Assembly: GCA_963841415.1 (NCBI GenBank)
Contig: CAWJCN010000003.1
Coordinates: forward strand, 1,463,851 to 1,527,850
Source of the DNA: DASUAS01 sp963841415
GTDB taxonomy: Bacteria > Actinomycetota > Acidimicrobiia > IMCC26256 > DASPTH01
Length of the DNA: 64,000 nucleotides
Reading direction: 5' to 3'
The position numbers were made by a program, and so were the translations under genes. This document shows, in pieces, positions 46,823 to 55,368 of this stretch (the stretch's first letter is position 1; every line of letters starts with the position of its first letter). The notes beneath the pieces were generated by a model, which worked only from the letters and a program-made list of their open reading frames with translations, had not been told where the DNA came from and ran no database searches.

Positions 46823-47668
46823 GTGCCTTCCGGACCGCGCCGCCGTGCTGCCGTCACGTCGGTCCGCGTCTGCGCGGTCGACGGCGACACGGCCCGCGAG
46901 CGGCCCGACAAGGTCGTGACCGAAGAGCCGATGGAGATCCGTCTGCACGGTCCGGGCCAGGAGCCCGCAGCGCTCGCGGTGACGATGCGCACGCCCGGCA
47001 ACGACTTCGAGCTCGCGGTCGGCTTCTGCTTCACCGAGGGGGTCCTGCCCTCGCCCGACGAGCTCGACACCGTCGCCTACTGCCTCGCCGGCGAGGGCGA
47101 GCAGGAGTACAACGTCGTGACGATCAAGCTCCGACACCCGGTTGACCGTCGCGGACACCAACGCACCTTCGTCGCGAACGCGAGCTGCGGGCTCTGCGGC
47201 AAGACCACTCTCGACGAGGTCGAGCAGCAGTGCGCCCCGGTCGGTACGGGCCCCATCGTGGCGCGTTCGGTGATCTCGGCGCTGCCCGAACGGTTGCGCG
47301 CCGCGCAGACTGTGTTCGACGCCACCGGTGGACTGCACGCGGCGGCGTGCTTCTCCGCCGGCGGCGAGCTCGTCGCGGTGCGCGAAGACGTCGGCCGCCA
47401 CAACGCCCTCGACAAGCTCGTCGGGCACGCGCTGCTCGAACGTCAGCTACCGCTGCGCGGCGACGTGCTCATGGTGTCGGGCCGGGTGAGCTTCGAGATC
47501 GTGCAGAAGGCAGCGATGGCGGGGATCCCCGTGCTGTGTGCAGTGTCGGCACCGTCGAGCCTCGCGATCGACGCCGCCCGGCGGCTCGGCCAGACCATGG
47601 TGGGCTTCGTGCGCGGCGACACCGCCAACGTGTACACGCACCCCGAACGCGTCGACCTCGAGCGCTGA
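46823..47668 (+). CDS. fdhD: Formate dehydrogenase accessory sulfurtransferase FdhD
   Basis: 281 residues. NASCGLCGKTTLD supplies the CxxC sulfur-carrying cysteines; TPGNDFELAVGFCFTEG and VREDVGRHNALDKLVGHAL are diagnostic of FdhD. It passes sulfur to the molybdenum of MGD, as needed by FdhF-type enzymes. The gene encoding its likely client follows after 12 bases. Confidence 0.95.
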   Translation: MPSGPRRRAAVTSVRVCAVDGDTARERPDKVVTEEPMEIRLHGPGQEPAALAVTMRTPGNDFELAVGFCFTEGVLPSPDELDTVAYCLAGEGEQEYNVVTIKLRHPVDRRGHQRTFVANASCGLCGKTTLDEVEQQCAPVGTGPIVARSVISALPERLRAAQTVFDATGGLHAAACFSAGGELVAVREDVGRHNALDKLVGHALLERQLPLRGDVLMVSGRVSFEIVQKAAMAGIPVLCAVSAPSSLAIDAARRLGQTMVGFVRGDTANVYTHPERVDLER

Positions 47669-47680
47669 GCGGAGCACGCC

Positions 47681-49930
47681 GTGGCCTGGAAGACCTCCGC
47701 CAAGATCAAGTCGCCGCTGCGCATGCACCGCCACCTGTGGGTCGGCTTCACCCCGAACGGCATCGGCGAGACCAAACCCAAGCACTACAAGGAGATCGTC
47801 AAGACGCTCTGGGACAACCGCGACAACCTCCCGTACGCCTGGCGCATCCTCAACAAGGGGGTCTGCGACGGGTGCGCGCTGGGCGTCGCCGGCTTCCACG
47901 ACTGGACGCTGTCGGGGGTCCACCTCTGCACCACCCGTCTCAACCTCCTGCGCACCAACACCATGGGCGCGCTCGACCATCAGCTGCTCGCCGACGTCGC
48001 ACCGCTGAGGAAGCTGCGCAACAAGGACCTGCGCAACCTCGGCCGCCTCGCGCACCCGATGGTCCGCCGGGCCGGCGAGCCCGGGTTCACCCAGGTGTCG
48101 TGGGACGAAGCCCTCGATGTCGTGGCCGACCGCATCCGCGCCACCACGCCGGAACGGCTGGCTGTGTACCTGACCGCTCGCGGCATCACGAACGAGACGT
48201 ACTACGTGGCGCAGAAGTTCACGCGCTTCGTCGGCAGCAACAACATCGACAACGCCGCGCGCGTGTGTCACGCACCGTCGACGACCACGCTGAAGAAGAC
48301 GATCGGCGTCGCGGCGACCACGTGCTCCTACACCGACGTGATCAACAGCGATCTCGTCGTGCTGTTCGGTGCCAACGTCGCCAACGGCCAGCCGGTGTTC
48401 ATGAAGTACCTCTTCCTGGCCCGCAAGCGAGGCGCGAAGGTCGCGGTGGTCAACCCGTTGCGCGAACCGGGACTCGATCGTTACTGGGTGCCGAGCAACA
48501 TCGAGAGCGCCTTGTTCGGCACGCACATGACCGACGAGTTCTTCGCGGTCAACACCGGCGGCGATCTCGCGTTCGTCAACGGCGTGCTGAAGGTGATGCT
48601 CGCCGAAGGCACCGTCGACCGTGAGTTCGTGCGCAACCACACCAGCGGCTTCGAGGCCATGGTCGACGAGCTCGCACGCGAGTCCTTCGACGACCTCGAG
48701 CGGCACTCGGGGACGACCCGCGCCGACATGGAGCGGTTCGCGCGCATGTACGCGGCCGCGCCGTCGGCTGTCCTCGTCTGGTCGATGGGCATCACCCAGC
48801 ACGAGCACGGAGGCGACAACGTGGCCGCGATCGTCAACCTCGGGCTCGCCCGCGGCAACGTCGGTCGCCCGGGCGCCGGGCTCATGCCCATCCGGGGACA
48901 CTCGGGCGTGCAGGGCGGCGCCGAGATGGGCGCGTACGCCACTGCCTTGCCGGGCGGACTCGAGGTCAACGCCGCCAACGCGGCGACGCTGAGCGAGCAG
49001 TACGGGTTCCCGATCGGCGGGCAGCCCGGCATCACCGCCGAGGAGATGGTCGAGGCCGGCGGCCGCGGCGAGATCGACGTCCTCTACTCGTCGGGCGGCA
49101 ACTTCCTCGAGGTGCTGCCCGATCCCGTCACCGTCGAAGCTGCGTTGGCCCGAGTCCCGCTGCGCGTGCACCAGGACGTCGTGTTGTCGAGCCAGATGTT
49201 CGTCGAGCCGGGGGAGGTGGTCGTGCTCCTGCCCGCCGCCACTCGGTACGAGCAGCGCGACGGCGGCACCGAGACCACGACGGAGCGACGAATCGCGTTC
49301 AGCCCGGAGATCCCCGGGCCGCGGCCCGGCGAGGTCCGCAGCGAGTGGGAGATCTTCGTCGATCTCGCCCGTCGCGTCGCGCCCGAACGGGCCGCGGAGT
49401 GCTCGTTCACCTCGGGGCAGGAGATCCGCGACGAGATCGCGCGTGTCGTTCCCGTCTACTCGGGGGTCGAGTTGCTGCGCACGACGGGGGATGCGATCCA
49501 GTGGGGCGGCACCCGGCTGTGCGAGGGTGGCGCGTTCCCGACGGCCGACGGTCGAGCGCGGTTCCTGCCCGTCGCACCGTCAAACACCGAGGTTCCCGCG
49601 GGGATGTTCGTGCTGAGCACACGGCGCGGGAAGCAGTTCAACACGATGGTGCACGACCAGCGCGATCCGCTGACCGGCGCGGCGCGTGACGCGCTGTTCA
49701 TGGCGCCGTCCGACATCGACGACCTCGGCCTCCGCGACGGTGATCGCGTCGTCGTCCGATCCGACCACGGCGAGCTGCACGCGTGCCTGCATGCCAGCCA
49801 GATGCGACCCGGCAACGTGCAGGTGTTCTTCCCCGAGGGCAACGTGCTGCTGCGCACCGGCCGGCGCGATCCGGCGTCGGGAGTACCGGACTACAACGCG
49901 GTCGTCACCGTCGAGGCCGCACCGCGGTGA
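47681..49930 (+). CDS. FdhF/YdeP family molybdopterin oxidoreductase
   Basis: 749 residues. A Cys cluster C62, C65, C83 (GVCDGCALGVAG, LCTTRL) marks the N-terminal Fe-S region; spacing differs from classical CxxCxxxC FDH, as in YdeP-like proteins. ARVCHAPS places Cys196 where FdhF has selenocysteine-140, the Mo ligand. Later blocks include WSMGITQHEHGGDNVAAIVN, MPIRGHSGVQGGAEMG and FVLSTRRGKQFNTMVHDQRD. mobA and fdhD upstream support a bis-MGD enzyme. Formate is a possible substrate, but no diaphorase or membrane partner is in the window. Confidence 0.85.
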   Translation: MAWKTSAKIKSPLRMHRHLWVGFTPNGIGETKPKHYKEIVKTLWDNRDNLPYAWRILNKGVCDGCALGVAGFHDWTLSGVHLCTTRLNLLRTNTMGALDHQLLADVAPLRKLRNKDLRNLGRLAHPMVRRAGEPGFTQVSWDEALDVVADRIRATTPERLAVYLTARGITNETYYVAQKFTRFVGSNNIDNAARVCHAPSTTTLKKTIGVAATTCSYTDVINSDLVVLFGANVANGQPVFMKYLFLARKRGAKVAVVNPLREPGLDRYWVPSNIESALFGTHMTDEFFAVNTGGDLAFVNGVLKVMLAEGTVDREFVRNHTSGFEAMVDELARESFDDLERHSGTTRADMERFARMYAAAPSAVLVWSMGITQHEHGGDNVAAIVNLGLARGNVGRPGAGLMPIRGHSGVQGGAEMGAYATALPGGLEVNAANAATLSEQYGFPIGGQPGITAEEMVEAGGRGEIDVLYSSGGNFLEVLPDPVTVEAALARVPLRVHQDVVLSSQMFVEPGEVVVLLPAATRYEQRDGGTETTTERRIAFSPEIPGPRPGEVRSEWEIFVDLARRVAPERAAECSFTSGQEIRDEIARVVPVYSGVELLRTTGDAIQWGGTRLCEGGAFPTADGRARFLPVAPSNTEVPAGMFVLSTRRGKQFNTMVHDQRDPLTGAARDALFMAPSDIDDLGLRDGDRVVVRSDHGELHACLHASQMRPGNVQVFFPEGNVLLRTGRRDPASGVPDYNAVVTVEAAPR

Positions 49931-50676
49931 CGCCCGACGACCTGCTCGCGCTGTTCGACGTCGCGGCCGCCGCGCAGCGGGGCGCGCTCGCGACGCTGGG
50001 GGTCGGTGAGCGCCGGGCCCGCACCGAGCGTCCCGGCCAGTACGCGCTCGACCTGGTCGCCGAGGCCGCCGTGCTCCCGGTGCTGCACGCGGCGGGGCTG
50101 CGGGTGCTGAGCGAGGAGTCGGGGTGGAGCGGTCCCGATCACGCCGACGTCACCGTCGTCCTCGATCCCGTCGACGGGTCCACGAACTGCGCGCGCGACG
50201 TGCCGTACTGGGCGATCTCGTTGTGCGCGCTCGACGCCGACGGACCCTGGTGCGCGCTGGTCCAGAACGGCGCGACCGGCGCGCGCTACACGGCGGTGCG
50301 GGGCAGCGGTGCGCAGCTCGACCATGCGGCGATCGCGCCGGCGGACACGACCGACGTCGGACGCGCGGTCGTCGCGCTGTCGGGCTGGCCACCGGTGCCG
50401 GTCGGATGGCGTCAGTTCCGCGCCCTCGGCTCGGCCGCGCTCGCGCTCTGCGACGTGGCCGCCGGTCACCTCGACGGCTACCTCGACGGCCAGCCCGACC
50501 AGCACGCGCCCTGGGACTACCTCGGCGCGCTGCTCGTGTGCGACGAGGCCGGCGCACTGGTCACCGACACCGACGGGCGCGACCTCGTGGTGCTCGAGGC
50601 CGACGCTCGCCGCCAATTGGTCGCGGCCGGCACCAAGGAGCTCGTCGCGCAGCTCCAGCTCGGGACCGGCCGATGA
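49927..50676 (+). CDS. Inositol monophosphatase family protein, divergent copy
   Basis: 249 residues. EESGW, VLDPVDGSTNCARD and WDYLGALLVCDEAGALV match the three metal-binding motifs, with WDYLG in place of WDxAA. It is a paralogue of the next gene and is coupled on both sides by 4-base overlaps. The substrate may be inositol phosphate, histidinol phosphate or PAP; the sequence does not decide. Confidence 0.8.
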   Translation: MTPDDLLALFDVAAAAQRGALATLGVGERRARTERPGQYALDLVAEAAVLPVLHAAGLRVLSEESGWSGPDHADVTVVLDPVDGSTNCARDVPYWAISLCALDADGPWCALVQNGATGARYTAVRGSGAQLDHAAIAPADTTDVGRAVVALSGWPPVPVGWRQFRALGSAALALCDVAAGHLDGYLDGQPDQHAPWDYLGALLVCDEAGALVTDTDGRDLVVLEADARRQLVAAGTKELVAQLQLGTGR

Positions 50677-51461
50677 GCGTCGATCTCGACCTCGACGCGC
50701 TGCTCGACGCGGCGCGCCGGGCCGCGGTGGCAGGCTCGGAGATCGTGCTCGACGCGTTCGGCGACGCGGCCAACGTGCGCGCCAAGGGGCCAGGCGACTG
50801 GGTCAGCGACACCGACACCGCCAGCGAGCACGCCATCCGCGCCGTCCTCCAGCACTCCGCACCCGACCTCGCGTTCTTCGGCGAGGAGACCGGCGGTGAG
50901 CGCGCCGACGTCGGCTGGTTCGTCGATCCGCTCGACGGCACGGCCAACTTCGTGCACGGCTTCCCGGTCGTCGGCGTGTCGGTGGCGCTGGTGGCCGACG
51001 GTCGCCCCGTGGTCGGCGTGGTCCACGCCCCGATGCTCGGGCGCGTCTACTCGGCTCGCCTGGGTGGCGGGGCGTTCTGCGACGGTAGGCCGATCCGGGT
51101 GGCCGAGCGGCCGGTCGAGGAAGCGATCTGCGCCACCGGCTTCCCGTTCCGGGCCAAGCGCGACCGCCTCCCCGAGTACTTCCCGGTCTTCGAGCGGGCG
51201 CTCATGACGTTCGAGGACCTCCGCCGGGCCGGGTCGGCCAGCCTCGACCTGAGCTGGACCGCGGCCGGCGTGTTCGACGGGTACTTCGAACAGGCTCTGG
51301 GCACCTGGGACGTGGCCGCCGGCGCGCTGCTGGTGCGGGAAGCCGGGGGAGTGGTGACGGACTGGCAGGGCGACGACCGGGCCTGGCTCCACAGCGGCGA
51401 CATCGTGGCCGCCCCGCCCCATGTCCACCAGCGCATCCTCGAGGTGCTCGACGGGGGCTGA
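50673..51461 (+). CDS. Inositol monophosphatase family protein
   Basis: 262 residues. FFGEETGG, WFVDPLDGTANFVHGFP and TWDVAAGALLVREAGG are the canonical IMPase motifs with all metal ligands. GSASLDLSWTAAGVFDGYFE is also conserved. It forms a tandem pair with the preceding, more divergent copy. It could serve inositol, histidinol or nucleotide phosphate metabolism. Confidence 0.88.
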   Translation: MSVDLDLDALLDAARRAAVAGSEIVLDAFGDAANVRAKGPGDWVSDTDTASEHAIRAVLQHSAPDLAFFGEETGGERADVGWFVDPLDGTANFVHGFPVVGVSVALVADGRPVVGVVHAPMLGRVYSARLGGGAFCDGRPIRVAERPVEEAICATGFPFRAKRDRLPEYFPVFERALMTFEDLRRAGSASLDLSWTAAGVFDGYFEQALGTWDVAAGALLVREAGGVVTDWQGDDRAWLHSGDIVAAPPHVHQRILEVLDGG

Positions 51462-51554
51462 CCCCGTGTGACGTGGGTCAAGTTCGGGAGCACGGCTGCC
51501 GAAGCTCTGGGGACGACGCAATGGGCACGATAGGCCCCGCGCAGGGAGCCGGAG

Positions 51555-52505
51555 ATGAGCCAGGTCACAACCCCCACGGAACCCGGTTGGCTGCCCGACC
51601 CGTCGGGCCGCTACGAGTGGCGCTACTGGGACGGCGGCTGGACCAATCGGGTCGCCAACTCGGCACCCGCCGGCCCCGTCAAGCCCGCGATGCCCCCCGA
51701 CTCGGTGCCGGCTCCGGGCCCGGCCCCGGCTCCCACCTGGGACCCGGCGCCCGAGCCGACACCGGTCGCCACCCTCGCCGCCGAACCGGCAACCGCGGAG
51801 CTGCCGGTCGTCCCGGTCGACCCGGTCTTATTTCCCGCTCCGGAGACGCCCGTCGCGGCGCCGTCCGAGCCGCGGCCCATGACCGCGCGCGACGCCGTCC
51901 CCCGCGTGCCCTTCGGCACCGAGTCCGCGCCCGCTCCGGCGCCACCCTCGGCTCCGCGGCGGCGCCGGCGCACGCCGTGGGCTGCGTTGATGGCCTTCAT
52001 CCGCTCGTTCGCCGACGAGCCCGAGTCGTACCACCACGCACTGGCCCGTGACCCGCTGCCGCCCGACCCTCGCGGCGAGCGCCTGGTGGCAACGGCACCG
52101 GGGAACTACGGCCACGCCATGATCGTGGCGCTCGCCGCGGTCGGGATCGTCGCCGGGTCCTATCTGCCGTGGATCTCCGGCACCATCGGCCTGGCGCACT
52201 TCACCCGCTCGGGCTTCGACGACGGCCTGGGTGCGGGCTACACGATCGCCGCCATGGCCCTCGCCATCAGCGCGCTGCTGTCCGTCCAGATGCGGCCGTT
52301 CCGCTGGCTCACCATCATCCTGTCGTTCGTGATCACCGGGTTCGTCGTGCGTGACGTGCTCCACAGCTACGACGCCATGCAGAACATGAACCGGTACCGG
52401 ACCGTCGACGCGAATGTCGGTTGGGGCCTCTGGATCATGATCGTCGCCTCGGCCATCGCCATGATCGGGGCGGTGCGGCTCAGCGAGGACGAGAAAATAG
52501 GTTGA
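51555..52505 (+). CDS. DUF2510 membrane protein
   Basis: 316 residues. An N-terminal DUF2510 segment (PGWLPDPSGRYEWRYWDGGW) common in actinobacterial membrane proteins is followed by a long Pro/Ala-rich linker (about 35 to 140) and four predicted helices with IVALAAVGIVAGSYLPWIS. Function is unknown. GGAG precedes the ATG. Its last codons contain the AT-rich part of the whiB7 promoter. Confidence 0.75.
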   Translation: MSQVTTPTEPGWLPDPSGRYEWRYWDGGWTNRVANSAPAGPVKPAMPPDSVPAPGPAPAPTWDPAPEPTPVATLAAEPATAELPVVPVDPVLFPAPETPVAAPSEPRPMTARDAVPRVPFGTESAPAPAPPSAPRRRRRTPWAALMAFIRSFADEPESYHHALARDPLPPDPRGERLVATAPGNYGHAMIVALAAVGIVAGSYLPWISGTIGLAHFTRSGFDDGLGAGYTIAAMALAISALLSVQMRPFRWLTIILSFVITGFVVRDVLHSYDAMQNMNRYRTVDANVGWGLWIMIVASAIAMIGAVRLSEDEKIG

Positions 52506-52507
52506 CG
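52494..52507 (+). promoter_or_regulatory. whiB7 promoter: AT-rich block and -35
   Basis: AAAATA (52494 to 52499) then GG and TTGACG (52502 to 52507). WhiB7 of mycobacteria binds an AT-rich stretch just before the -35 of its own promoter, and this matches. The -10 (about 52526, TTGCCT) is weak, as expected for an activated promoter. Confidence 0.55.
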
Positions 52508-52594
52508 TGAGGTACCCTGGCCTGGTTGCCTTGAGAACTTCACGCGCAACACCACCGCTTCCTTGATCGAAGCCAACCCGACGGAGCACCACTG

Positions 52595-52771
52595 ATGTAC
52601 GGCACGACGACGCAGCTTCACGCCACGGCACCCGTGGCCGGCGCGCGCGCCCGTTACGCCGGTGGCGTCGCGAACGACCTCATGGCCCAGGGCTCGTGGT
52701 CGATTCCGTGCACCGTGCCGGCCACCTTCCACAAGCCCCGGCCCCGTCGGTCTCCGGTGACCTTCTCGTAA
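52595..52771 (+). CDS. 58-codon leader ORF upstream of whiB7
   Basis: It starts MYGTTTQLHATAPVAG and ends RPRRSPVTFS with TAA at 52769; GGAG lies about 10 bases before the ATG. It occupies the place of the regulatory upstream ORF known in mycobacterial and Streptomyces whiB7 leaders, where stalled translation controls read-through. The end is Arg/Pro-rich, which might promote stalling. It resembles no known enzyme; it is probably a regulatory leader peptide. Confidence 0.55.
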   Translation: MYGTTTQLHATAPVAGARARYAGGVANDLMAQGSWSIPCTVPATFHKPRPRRSPVTFS

Positions 52772-52818
52772 CTCACGAGAGCAACCACTCACCAGGCCGC
52801 CGGGGCAACCCGGCGGCC
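52764..52818 (+). promoter_or_regulatory. Attenuator hairpins in the whiB7 leader
   Basis: GGCCGCCGGG, GCAA tetraloop, CCCGGCGGCC (52795 to 52818) is a perfect 10-bp stem followed by TTCTTCGCGTTT, a terminator. Before it, TCTCGT...ACGAGA encloses the leader ORF stop, and CCCCGGCCCC (52736 to 52745) could pair with the terminator's left arm as an antiterminator. This fits ribosome-controlled attenuation. Confidence 0.65.
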
Positions 52819-52915
52819 TTCTTCGCGTTTCCGACCCTTTGTCCGCCCTCCGAGCAACCAAGCACCTTCCCGCAGGACCCGAGACCCGCACTCCCAGAAA
52901 AGTCGAGGAACAGCG

Positions 52916-53269
52916 ATGTTCGCTCTGGAACCCACCCCGGTCATCGAAGACGAACCCTGGCGGATCGACGCACGTTGCGCCGACGGCACCAGCGCGCTCG
53001 TGGACCTGTTCTTCTCGGAGCAGCTCGACGACATCCTGCGGGCCAAGGCGTTCTGTGTCGAGTGCCCCGTGAAGCAGGAGTGCCTCGCGGCCGCGATCGA
53101 GCGGCGTGAGCCGTGGGGCGTCTGGGGCGGCGAGCTCTTCGCCAACGGCAAGGTGCTCGCGCACAAGCGTCGTCGCGGCCGGCCGCCGAAGGTACGGCCG
53201 CCCGAGCCGGTACTCGAGGAGCTCGTCCCGCGGTATGACCCGTCGTTCCGCGTGGCCGAGAGCGCGTAG
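52916..53269 (+). CDS. whiB7: WhiB7-type transcriptional regulator
   Basis: 117 residues. The [4Fe-4S] cysteines are C21, C47, C50 and C56 (ARCADG, FCVECPVKQEC). EPWGVWGGELF is the WhiB sigma-contact turn, and KRRRGRPPK near 84 to 92 is the AT-hook that marks WhiB7. A C-terminal tail of about 25 residues is longer than in mycobacteria. In relatives WhiB7 binds SigA and induces intrinsic antibiotic-resistance genes when translation is inhibited. GAGGAA precedes the ATG. Confidence 0.9.
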   Translation: MFALEPTPVIEDEPWRIDARCADGTSALVDLFFSEQLDDILRAKAFCVECPVKQECLAAAIERREPWGVWGGELFANGKVLAHKRRRGRPPKVRPPEPVLEELVPRYDPSFRVAESA

Positions 53270-53306
53270 CCGCCACGCGAGGCAATCCAACAGGTTCACC
53301 GCAACA

Positions 53307-53370
53307 GGCGGGCCGGGGTGACGCGCCGGGGTACTACTCCCCCCGGTACCCCGACGAGCCCCGGCCCGCC
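53307..53370 (+). terminator. Nested hairpin after whiB7
   Basis: GGCGGGCCGGGG (53307 to 53318) pairs with CCCCGGCCCGCC (53359 to 53370). Inside, CGGGGTAC (53327 to 53334) pairs with GTACCCCG (53346 to 53353). All three arms are perfect. No T-tract; it probably ends whiB7 before tRNA-Val. Confidence 0.55.
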
Positions 53371-53386
53371 GCGGTCAACCGTCCGC

Positions 53387-53392
53387 TACCCT
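53387..53392 (+). promoter_or_regulatory. -10 box of tRNA-Val
   Basis: TACCCT, 11 bases before the tRNA 5' end. Confidence 0.4.
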
Positions 53393-53403
53393 TCGCTCGC
53401 TCC

Positions 53404-53477
53404 GGGCGTTTAGCTCAGTTGGCGAGAGCGCCGCCCTTACAAGGCGGAGGTCGGGGGTTCGAGACCCTCAACGCCCA
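53404..53477 (+). tRNA. tRNA-Val (TAC)
   Basis: Acceptor GGGCGTT/AACGCCC, D arm GCTC...GAGC, anticodon stem CCGCC/GGCGG with loop CTTACAA (anticodon TAC), T arm GGGGG TTCGAGA CCCTC. CCA is not encoded. An integrase gene starts 92 bases downstream, so this tRNA is the likely integration site of the island. Confidence 0.95.
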
Positions 53478-53555
53478 CTAGCCAGGAGTAGGTCTGCCCG
53501 GCTCTAGGACGGCGGAGCCGTACGGCTGTCCATCATCTTGTCCATCAGAAGGCGC

Positions 53556-53561
53556 TAGGGT
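53556..53561 (+). promoter_or_regulatory. -10 box of the integrase gene
   Basis: TAGGGT, 8 bases, then ATG at 53570. Confidence 0.4.
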
Positions 53562-53569
53562 CAAGGCCG

Positions 53570-54742
53570 ATGGGCTCGCTGCGAGAACGGTCGCCTGGCG
53601 TTTGGCAAGCACGGGTGTACAACGGGCTTGACCCGGTGTCCGGCAAGCGTCGGTACGCGGCGCGGACCATCCACGCCAAGACGCGCAACGCCGCAGAGAC
53701 GGAGCTTCGGAAGCTCGAACGTCAGGTGGCCGCAGGGCGAGTGCCCCGCGGCACGACCGCACGAACCTTTGGCGACCAGCTCGACCGGTGGCACGCCGCG
53801 AAGGAGCCACGGCTGTCACGCGGGTCGCAGAGCGCATACGCGGCCGCGGTGAAGCTGCTCGACCCGCTGCGGGACGTCCCGCTCGGGAAGTTGACCGCTG
53901 AGGATCTCGACTCGCTGTACGTGACGCTCGAGGCGCGTGGCAAGGCGAACGCCACCATTCGGCGCGTCCACAACATCGCACGAGCGGTGTTGGACCAAGC
54001 CGTCCGGCACGACCTGATCGAGCGCAACCCGGCCGACCGAGCGGAACCCCCGCCTGTGCGCGCCAAGGCGACTCGTCCGCCGACGTTGGAAGAGTTGAGC
54101 GCACTGCTCCAAGGCGCCGGCGATCCTCAGTTCGAGACACTGCTGTTCGTCGCCGCAACGACGGGTGCCCGACGGGGGGAACTTGCGGCCTTGCGATGGC
54201 GAGACGTCGACCTCGAGGCCCGGACACTTGCCATCCAAGCGAACATGACCATCGGCCGCATGCTGAAGGACACGAAGACGCATCAGAACCGGACGATCGC
54301 ATTGGATCCCGAGACAGTCGCCGTGCTCAGCGCTCACCGCGACCAGGTCGAAGCGGTGTGCAACGAGGTGGGCGCGGAACTGGAAGGAGACAGGTTCGTG
54401 TTCACCGCACGACCTGGATCGGACGTACCGCTCGACCCGGCAGCTGTCACGAGACGGTTCATCCGCCTTTGCAAGCGCTTGAAGATCGAGGGAGTGCGGC
54501 TTCACGATCTTCGTCATTTCGCGGGCACGCAACTGATCGCCGCGGGCGTCGACATCAAGACCGTGCAGACCAGGCTCGGCCACTCCCGGCCGTCGACAAC
54601 CCTCAACGTGTACACGCACGCGGTATCGCAGAACGATCAAACTGCTGCGGCCGTTATCGGGTCGCTAGTAGCCGCTCGCCAGAAAGCAACGCTTCCAAAG
54701 CCTTCCGGGGCACGAACTTCCGCCCGCCCGGAACCAGCGTGA
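53570..54742 (+). CDS. int: Tyrosine-type site-specific integrase
   Basis: 390 residues. An N-terminal arm-binding segment (GVWQARVYNGLDPVSGKRR) and SAM-like core-binding domain precede the catalytic domain: R201 in TGARRGEL, H312 and R315 in HDLRH, H338 in LGHSRPS and Y348 in LNVYTH. All catalytic residues are present. It lies 92 bases from tRNA-Val and overlaps the convergent excisionase gene by 89 bases, the int-xis layout of actinobacterial integrative elements. Confidence 0.93.
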   Translation: MGSLRERSPGVWQARVYNGLDPVSGKRRYAARTIHAKTRNAAETELRKLERQVAAGRVPRGTTARTFGDQLDRWHAAKEPRLSRGSQSAYAAAVKLLDPLRDVPLGKLTAEDLDSLYVTLEARGKANATIRRVHNIARAVLDQAVRHDLIERNPADRAEPPPVRAKATRPPTLEELSALLQGAGDPQFETLLFVAATTGARRGELAALRWRDVDLEARTLAIQANMTIGRMLKDTKTHQNRTIALDPETVAVLSAHRDQVEAVCNEVGAELEGDRFVFTARPGSDVPLDPAAVTRRFIRLCKRLKIEGVRLHDLRHFAGTQLIAAGVDIKTVQTRLGHSRPSTTLNVYTHAVSQNDQTAAAVIGSLVAARQKATLPKPSGARTSARPEPA

Positions 54743-54848
54743 TCGTCGGGATCGCACCCGCCGAGATCCCCCGGTAGATGGTCCTCGGCGAAACAGCTGC
54801 GACCTTGGCTGCCTCGGCCACGGTCAAAGCCAGCGGCTGCTCGCTCAT
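54654..54848 (-). CDS. xis: Excisionase-like HTH protein
   Basis: 64 residues. LTVAEAAKVAAVSPRTIYRG and GRKFVPRKALEALLSG match the MerR-like winged helix of excisionase-family DNA-binding proteins. It would bend attachment-site DNA and steer the integrase toward excision. It is coupled by ATGA overlap to the gene before it on the minus strand and runs convergently into int. Confidence 0.82.
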   Translation of the reverse strand: MSEQPLALTVAEAAKVAAVSPRTIYRGISAGAIPTITLVPGGRKFVPRKALEALLSGERLLATR

Positions 54849-55177
54849 GGCTGATCGAAGGCGTGGACGCGAGCACCGAGACAGGCCATTTCGTCGGAGG
54901 CGAGCGGTGGATCGTCGTGCTCACCACCCGCGAGAACGGCACGATCGATGCCAACCGGGACCTCATCGTGAGTCGCACGGGCAAGCATTGCGCGCAGCAC
55001 CACATCGGCGTCGGAGCGATCAACGCGAGGCGACGCGCGCATCACGGTCTGATCGTCGACGAACGCGACACCGAGGACAACGTCTCTGGTCCAGCGTTTC
55101 AGCGCCCGTCGCACTCGACAGGCGCCGGCGACGATTCGCCACTTGGCGTCCAAATACGTGAAGAGCTGGAATCCCAT
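54845..55177 (-). CDS. Hypothetical protein upstream of xis
   Basis: 110 residues starting MGFQLFTYLDAKWRIVAGAC. No family recognised; a basic N-terminal half and an acidic C-terminal half. AAGGG 7 bases before the ATG at 55177 is a fair Shine-Dalgarno and is part of the IS target duplication. The 4-base overlap with xis argues that it is real. In related elements replication or control genes occupy this place. Its upstream region has been cut off by the IS21 insertion. Confidence 0.4.
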   Translation of the reverse strand: MGFQLFTYLDAKWRIVAGACRVRRALKRWTRDVVLGVAFVDDQTVMRASPRVDRSDADVVLRAMLARATHDEVPVGIDRAVLAGGEHDDPPLASDEMACLGARVHAFDQP

Positions 55178-55368
55178 CGTGACACCCTTTGTCGCCCGCC
55201 AGCCGCATGGGACCACTTGGGTGGGTTGAGCGCCAGGAGCATGGGACCACCCCAGCGCCAGTGATGGGACCACCCCGCCGCCAGTGATGGGACCACTTGG
55301 GATCCACCGTCGTCGGTCTCGCTGACGGTCCAGTTGTCGCCGTCTGGTCAGCGAGCCGGAGGGCGGCG

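Noticed and set aside
54863..55264. Plus-strand frame opposite the small gene before xis
   Set aside because: It runs into the IS left end, lacks a ribosome site and has no family; the minus-strand frame has a ribosome site and is coupled to xis.
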